Of a DNA stretch of 64,000 nt, positions 60,680 through 64,000 are shown one piece after another. The notes under the pieces are model-generated. The model made no database searches and had not been told where the DNA came from. It saw nothing but the letters and a program-made list of their open reading frames with translations. The position numbers were made by a program, and so were the translations under genes. Origin of the DNA: JBKEAJ01 sp047972135. Its GTDB lineage: Bacteria > Bacteroidota > Bacteroidia > Bacteroidales > Prolixibacteraceae. The stretch lies in assembly GCA_047972135.1 (NCBI GenBank), contig JBKEAJ010000139.1:1-64000 (forward strand), read 5' to 3'. Each line of letters begins with the position of its first letter. Within the stretch, counting starts at the first letter, position 1.

Positions 60680-60833
60680 CTGTTTAAATTTTTGCAATAA
60701 GCTGTATGCTATAGGCATTAGGCTTTTGCTGTTTTTAATCATTCTCCTGTGTGTAGTTAGGCTTATTGCATATAGCTTAAAGCCTACTGCTTGAGAGTTT
60801 CATCTGTTTATATTTTTGCAATAAGCTGTAAGC
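60680..60833 (-). repeat. Leader repeat copies 6 and 7 in tandem (type B)
   Basis: On the minus strand a type B end (GCTTACAGCTTATTGCAAAA, then ATATAAACAG) runs into ATGAAACTCTC (edge at 60801-60803); a second full type B unit follows with ATGATTAAAAACAGCAAAAG and ends TTTAAACAG before the fmt ATGAAG. ATGAA words thus flank the inner unit. The frame AYSLLQKYKQM is repeated. Confidence 0.8.
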
Positions 60834-60862
60834 AAAACAGCCACCACCTCCCCCCTCGGGTA

Positions 60863-60915
60863 CTCCTCCTTTGCAGGAGGAGAGTTTTTAAATCCCCTCC
60901 TTCTTCAAGGAGGGG
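60863..60915. repeat. Two adjacent GC-rich palindromes
   Basis: CTCCTCCT-TTGC-AGGAGGAG (60863-60882) and CCCCTCCTT-CTTC-AAGGAGGGG (60894-60915) are separated by 11 bases. They form strong hairpins, have no T-run, and look like another REP-type family. Confidence 0.75.
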
Positions 60916-60990
60916 TGCCGCAGGCGGGGTGGTTTGCAGCCATAAACTGCCCACATCGTAGCTTTGTAATATCTTAGTATCTACATTTGT

Positions 60991-61067
60991 CGTCATTGCG
61001 AGCGTTAGCGTGGCAATCTGTTCTTTGTTGTAGGAGATTGCTTCGTCGCCAGCTCCTCGCAATGACG
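60991..61067. repeat. Complete REP-like element
   Basis: 77-base copy with perfect inverted ends CGTCATTGCGAG and CTCGCAATGACG, nearly identical inside to the one at 34609. Nothing else is recognisable up to 61224. Confidence 0.85.
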
Positions 61068-61224
61068 TTCGAAACTAAGACCTCACAAAGGTAAAGCAAT
61101 TTACAACATCGCACTAACTGAATGGATGCAAATTTCTGTCTACATTATTTGTTGATAAAGTTTTATATAGACATTCATAGCTCGAAGTATACATCACTTT
61201 GTTAAAAAACTAGCCGTTTCAGAG

Positions 61225-61256
61225 TTTGATTCCTCTTTTCTATCAGCCTACCTTTG
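61225..61256 (+). promoter_or_regulatory. Promoter of the uridine phosphorylase gene
   Basis: TTTG (61225-61228) and TACCTTTG (61249-61256) are 20 bases apart, fitting the Bacteroidales consensus; the start is 23 bases downstream. Confidence 0.65.
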
Positions 61257-61278
61257 TAGTGTACAAAAGCGCAAAAAT

Positions 61279-62151
61279 ATGATTAAAGATTCTGAGTTGA
61301 TAATTAATGAAGACGGGAGCATTTTCCATCTGCATATTAAACCCCACGAGCTAGCTCAAACAGTGATTTTAGTTGGCGACCCTGGAAGAGTGGAGATGCT
61401 TGCATCATTCTTTGAAAATGTGAAATATCAAGGGCAAAACAGAGAGTTTGTTTTTAAAACCGGAACTTTCAAAGGAAAGGAATTTACTGCCCTTTCAACA
61501 GGCATAGGAACTGATAATATCGATATTGTGTTAAACGAACTAGATGCCTTGGCAAATATCGACTTTAAAACCAGAACCATTAAAGAGGAAAAGAAAAGCC
61601 TGGACATCGTTAGACTTGGAACCTCTGGAGGTCTGCAAGCAAATGTCCCTGCCGGCACTTTTGTAATATCCGAAAAATCAATAGGCTTCGACGGTCTGCT
61701 GAACTATTACTATAACCGAGACGTTGTGTGCGACCTCGATTTTGAAGAAAAAATGGTGAAGGAACTCGGATACTTAGACTGCCTCGCAGATCCTTATGTC
61801 GTGGACGCATCAACAGAACTACTGGAAAAAATACTGAAAGGGGGAAATATCGTAAAAGGAGTGAACATCTCAGCACCTGGATTTTATGGTCCGCAAGGAC
61901 GTATAATCAGACTCGGACTTGCAATGCCAGACATAAACGACAGAATAGAACACTTTGAATACAAAAACCGTAAAATCACTAATTACGAAATGGAGAGCTC
62001 TGCAATATACGGACTCTCAAAACTTCTAGGTCACAAAGCAGCCACAGTCTGTACCATTATCGCAAATCGCGTGACAAAAGACTATTGCGCCGACTACAAA
62101 GTACATGTAAAAAAAATGGTCGAAATAGTGCTGGAACAGCTGGCGAAATAA
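61279..62151 (+). CDS. Uridine phosphorylase-type nucleoside phosphorylase
   Basis: The 290-residue product has the NP-I family motifs: ILVGDPGRVEMLASFF (phosphate site), LSTGIGTDNIDIVLNEL, RLGTSGGLQANVPAGTFVIS, and NYEMESSAIYGLSKLLGHKA (base and ribose site). It phosphorolyses uridine, or a similar nucleoside, to base and ribose-1-phosphate. It is longer than E. coli Udp (253) in the typical Bacteroidetes way. The next gene starts 24 bases later. Confidence 0.9.
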   Translation: MIKDSELIINEDGSIFHLHIKPHELAQTVILVGDPGRVEMLASFFENVKYQGQNREFVFKTGTFKGKEFTALSTGIGTDNIDIVLNELDALANIDFKTRTIKEEKKSLDIVRLGTSGGLQANVPAGTFVISEKSIGFDGLLNYYYNRDVVCDLDFEEKMVKELGYLDCLADPYVVDASTELLEKILKGGNIVKGVNISAPGFYGPQGRIIRLGLAMPDINDRIEHFEYKNRKITNYEMESSAIYGLSKLLGHKAATVCTIIANRVTKDYCADYKVHVKKMVEIVLEQLAK

Positions 62152-62175
62152 GTCTTAATCTCAAAAAATAAACAC

Positions 62176-63048
62176 ATGAATAATGCTACGCTTCTCAATA
62201 TTACAGACCTTTTGAAAAACTGCGACGAGGAAACCTTTGAACTTATCGTCAAACAATTCAAAAAAGACAAAGATGCTCGCACTGCATCTCGCTTAAAAAA
62301 TATGTGGTTCAACTCTCGCGACCTCGATGTTAAACACAAGCTGGAGAAACTCATTAGTGCCTTGCAATATAAAGAAATAGAAGTAGATATTAAGCAATGG
62401 TTGCTCAGCGAGGATAAAGACTTGATGGAACTCCTGCTTACTATAAACAAAGTAGAGTATAAACTGGACGACCAAAGCTACATCGTTAAGAACTTCGAAC
62501 GCCTAAAACAAGATATATGGCTCGAACTAAACGAATCGCTTACGCCTCTCGAACAATTCTCCGTGATGAGCCATATGCTCTTCAAAGAATACGGCTTTGT
62601 GGTAGACGATGGGAAAGCAAATATCATGGGCAACTACCTTTCAACCGTTTTAGAATACAGACGAGGAGGAATATTTATGATGTCAATCTTGTATCTGATT
62701 ACGGCTCGGAACTTAGGACTGAATGTATCGTTTGTTGATTATGTCGACTATCCGCTCCTTGCCTACGTAGATTTAGATATAGCAAGAATGACTTATTCTG
62801 ACGATAATTACAGCCCTATTATTTTCTATATAAACCTGGCAGACGAAGGCAAAATTGTGACTCGCGAACAGATGACGAAACATCTAAACGAACGCTGCCT
62901 TCATAACTCCCACAACTACAAGGACATATGCAGCGACATAGTTATCATTGGCAAGCTGTTGGAAAATTTAGGTGCAATTTACAAGAAGCGAAATAAGACA
63001 AAAGAGCTGGAAGAAATTGCAGCTATTTATAAACTTCTGAAAATATAA
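62176..63048 (+). CDS. SirB1-like (transglutaminase-fold) protein
   Basis: The 290-residue product has a helical N-terminal half and a SirB1/transglutaminase-like part (FSVMSHMLFKEYGFVVDDGK, GNYLSTVLEYRRGGIFMMSI, ARNLGLNVSFVDYVDYPLLA). In true transglutaminase-like proteins a Cys-His-Asp set is needed; here the usual His appears as Asp-Tyr-Pro text and no active cysteine is evident, so it is probably not catalytic. No signal peptide. Role unknown; likely cotranscribed with the phosphorylase. Confidence 0.72.
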   Translation: MNNATLLNITDLLKNCDEETFELIVKQFKKDKDARTASRLKNMWFNSRDLDVKHKLEKLISALQYKEIEVDIKQWLLSEDKDLMELLLTINKVEYKLDDQSYIVKNFERLKQDIWLELNESLTPLEQFSVMSHMLFKEYGFVVDDGKANIMGNYLSTVLEYRRGGIFMMSILYLITARNLGLNVSFVDYVDYPLLAYVDLDIARMTYSDDNYSPIIFYINLADEGKIVTREQMTKHLNERCLHNSHNYKDICSDIVIIGKLLENLGAIYKKRNKTKELEEIAAIYKLLKI

Positions 63049-63053
63049 TAAAC

Positions 63054-64000
63054 CTATATTTTGACCACCCAATCATGAGAATCCTTAATATCTCCTTCTT
63101 GAATGCCTCTCAGCCGATTGTAGAGTTGCGTACTCCACTCTCCTGCCTCGTCGCCATAAAAATATTTATGATTCTTGTCGGCATCAAAAACACTACGAAT
63201 AGGAGATATTACAGCTGCCGTACCACAAGCTCCAGCTTCCTCGAAGCTCTCCAATTCTTCAACAGAAACAGCACGCCTCTCCACTTTTAGTCCCAAATCC
63301 TGCGCTAGCTGCATCAAACTGTCGTTGGTGATTGATGGAAGTATAGAGTCAGACTTAGGCGTGATATAAGTATTGTCTTTAATACCAAAAAAGTTTGCCG
63401 GTCCACACTCGTCTATATATTTCTTCTCCTTCGCATCAAGATAAAGCACTGAACTATAACCCTCATCATGTGCTTTTTTCCCTGCAAACAAACTTGCTGC
63501 ATAATTACCGCCAACCTTATACTTCCCCGTTCCATTGGGAGCGGCTCTGTCAAACTCCCTATAAATAACCATATCTGTAGGCTTAAAGCCTTGTGGGAAG
63601 TATGGACCGACAGGTGTAACATATATTATAAGGGTGTATTCCGTTGATGGTTTTACTCCAACTATCGGAGAAACCCCAATCATAAAAGGTCGGATATACA
63701 GCGATGCTCCACTGCCATACGGAGGCATAAACTCATTATTGTCGTTGATAACTGCCTTTATCATCTCTAAAAACAACTCCTCAGGTACTTGCGGCATCAA
63801 CAAATAGCCTGCCGACCGATTCAGCCTCTTGGCATTCTCGTAAGGTCGGAAAAGCCTTATTTCTCCATCCTCACCCCTGAAAGCCTTCAAACCCTCAAAG
63901 ATTTCTTGCCCATAGTGTAAGCAAGTTGATGATATTGGCATTGTTATATCGTCAGAATAATGTAACTCCGGCTTGCTCCATTGCCCATCCCTGAAATGTG
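63054..64000 (-). CDS. ilvE: Branched-chain amino acid aminotransferase (5' end outside window)
   Basis: The visible 315 codons cover most of a class IV PLP aminotransferase: HYGQEIFEGLKAFRGEDGEI, RLFRPYENAKRLNRSAGYLL, the PLP lysine in GTGKYKVGGNYAAS, and DECGPANFFGIKDNTYITPK, SFEEAGACGTAAVISPI. It transfers amino groups to and from Leu, Ile and Val. The frame stays open to the window edge (HFRDGQWSKPELHYSDDITM before the first internal Met), so the start lies beyond 64000. Convergent with the SirB1-like gene. Confidence 0.94.
   Translation of the reverse strand, partial: HFRDGQWSKPELHYSDDITMPISSTCLHYGQEIFEGLKAFRGEDGEIRLFRPYENAKRLNRSAGYLLMPQVPEELFLEMIKAVINDNNEFMPPYGSGASLYIRPFMIGVSPIVGVKPSTEYTLIIYVTPVGPYFPQGFKPTDMVIYREFDRAAPNGTGKYKVGGNYAASLFAGKKAHDEGYSSVLYLDAKEKKYIDECGPANFFGIKDNTYITPKSDSILPSITNDSLMQLAQDLGLKVERRAVSVEELESFEEAGACGTAAVISPIRSVFDADKNHKYFYGDEAGEWSTQLYNRLRGIQEGDIKDSHDWVVKI

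Noticed and set aside
60808..61062. 84-codon minus-strand frame upstream of fmt
   Set aside because: Runs through a REP-like element and two palindromes; no coding signal.
1..64000. tRNA and rRNA genes, complete insertion sequences
   Set aside because: No cloverleaf with a T-loop GTTCRANNC signature and no transposase gene was noticed on either strand by reading; a tRNAscan-type search could still find one that I missed.

Overview
The window reads as an AT-rich chromosomal segment of an anaerobic member of the Bacteroidales. The evidence is a Bacteroidetes-type long NusB and PurM, an Rnf complex with a RseC-like gene, a PadR-PspC pair, a DUF3276 (PUR-family) protein, many lipoproteins, no strong Shine-Dalgarno sites, and about twenty promoters with the Bacteroidales -7 motif TAnnTTTG. 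No rRNA, tRNA, CRISPR array or complete insertion sequence was seen.

Layout. 1-5217: decayed rsgA and RhuM remnants, a CoA-disulfide-reductase/rhodanese flavoprotein, then padR-pspC. 5465-10069: a ClC channel and, on the minus strand, an rbfA - LolCE-type permease - M19 dipeptidase operon. 10360-17577: flavodoxin with DUF2023, galactokinase with a sugar symporter, a thioredoxin-fold lipoprotein, ribF and mdh. 17815-24915: a dead AAA/DUF4143 ATPase and the minus-strand rseC-rnfB-[insertion]-rnfC-D-G-E-A cluster. 25286-31847: nusB-coaD, a secreted thioredoxin-fold protein, futalosine hydrolase, and pyrF-nfeD-floA. 31910-46281: GH20 hexosaminidase, rsmA-mgtE, a YbhN-type membrane protein, kbl, an acyltransferase, znuACB and a POT peptide transporter. 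46461-52323: hicAB, guaB-purM-prfA and a protease-type NfeD. 52761-54204: remains of a restriction-type island (DUF1016 fragment, intact Fic protein, collapsed hsdR). 54268-64000: mqnA, DUF3276, the yajC-ybbR-coaE operon, envelope proteins, fmt, uridine phosphorylase, a SirB1-like protein and a partial ilvE.

The genes fit an anaerobe that conserves energy with Rnf (ferredoxin:NAD oxidoreduction), makes menaquinone by the futalosine route (mqnA and mqnB are both here), ferments sugars and amino sugars (galactokinase, hexosaminidase, malate dehydrogenase), and takes up zinc, magnesium and peptides.

The most unusual feature is non-coding. Short repeats, present in at least five places, sit directly against the start codons of minus-strand genes (the inserted rnf lipoprotein, mqnB, rsmA, mqnA and fmt, plus a dead DUF1016 fragment). 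Several have an ATGAA word at both edges, as if the start codon had been duplicated on insertion. They carry small upstream reading frames that either stop four bases before the gene or run into it. They occur beside REP-like hairpins (CGTCATTGCGAG ends) and other intergenic repeats. I propose a mobile 5'-leader family. The organism's IMP dehydrogenase also belongs to the unusual type known from the protozoan Tritrichomonas foetus.
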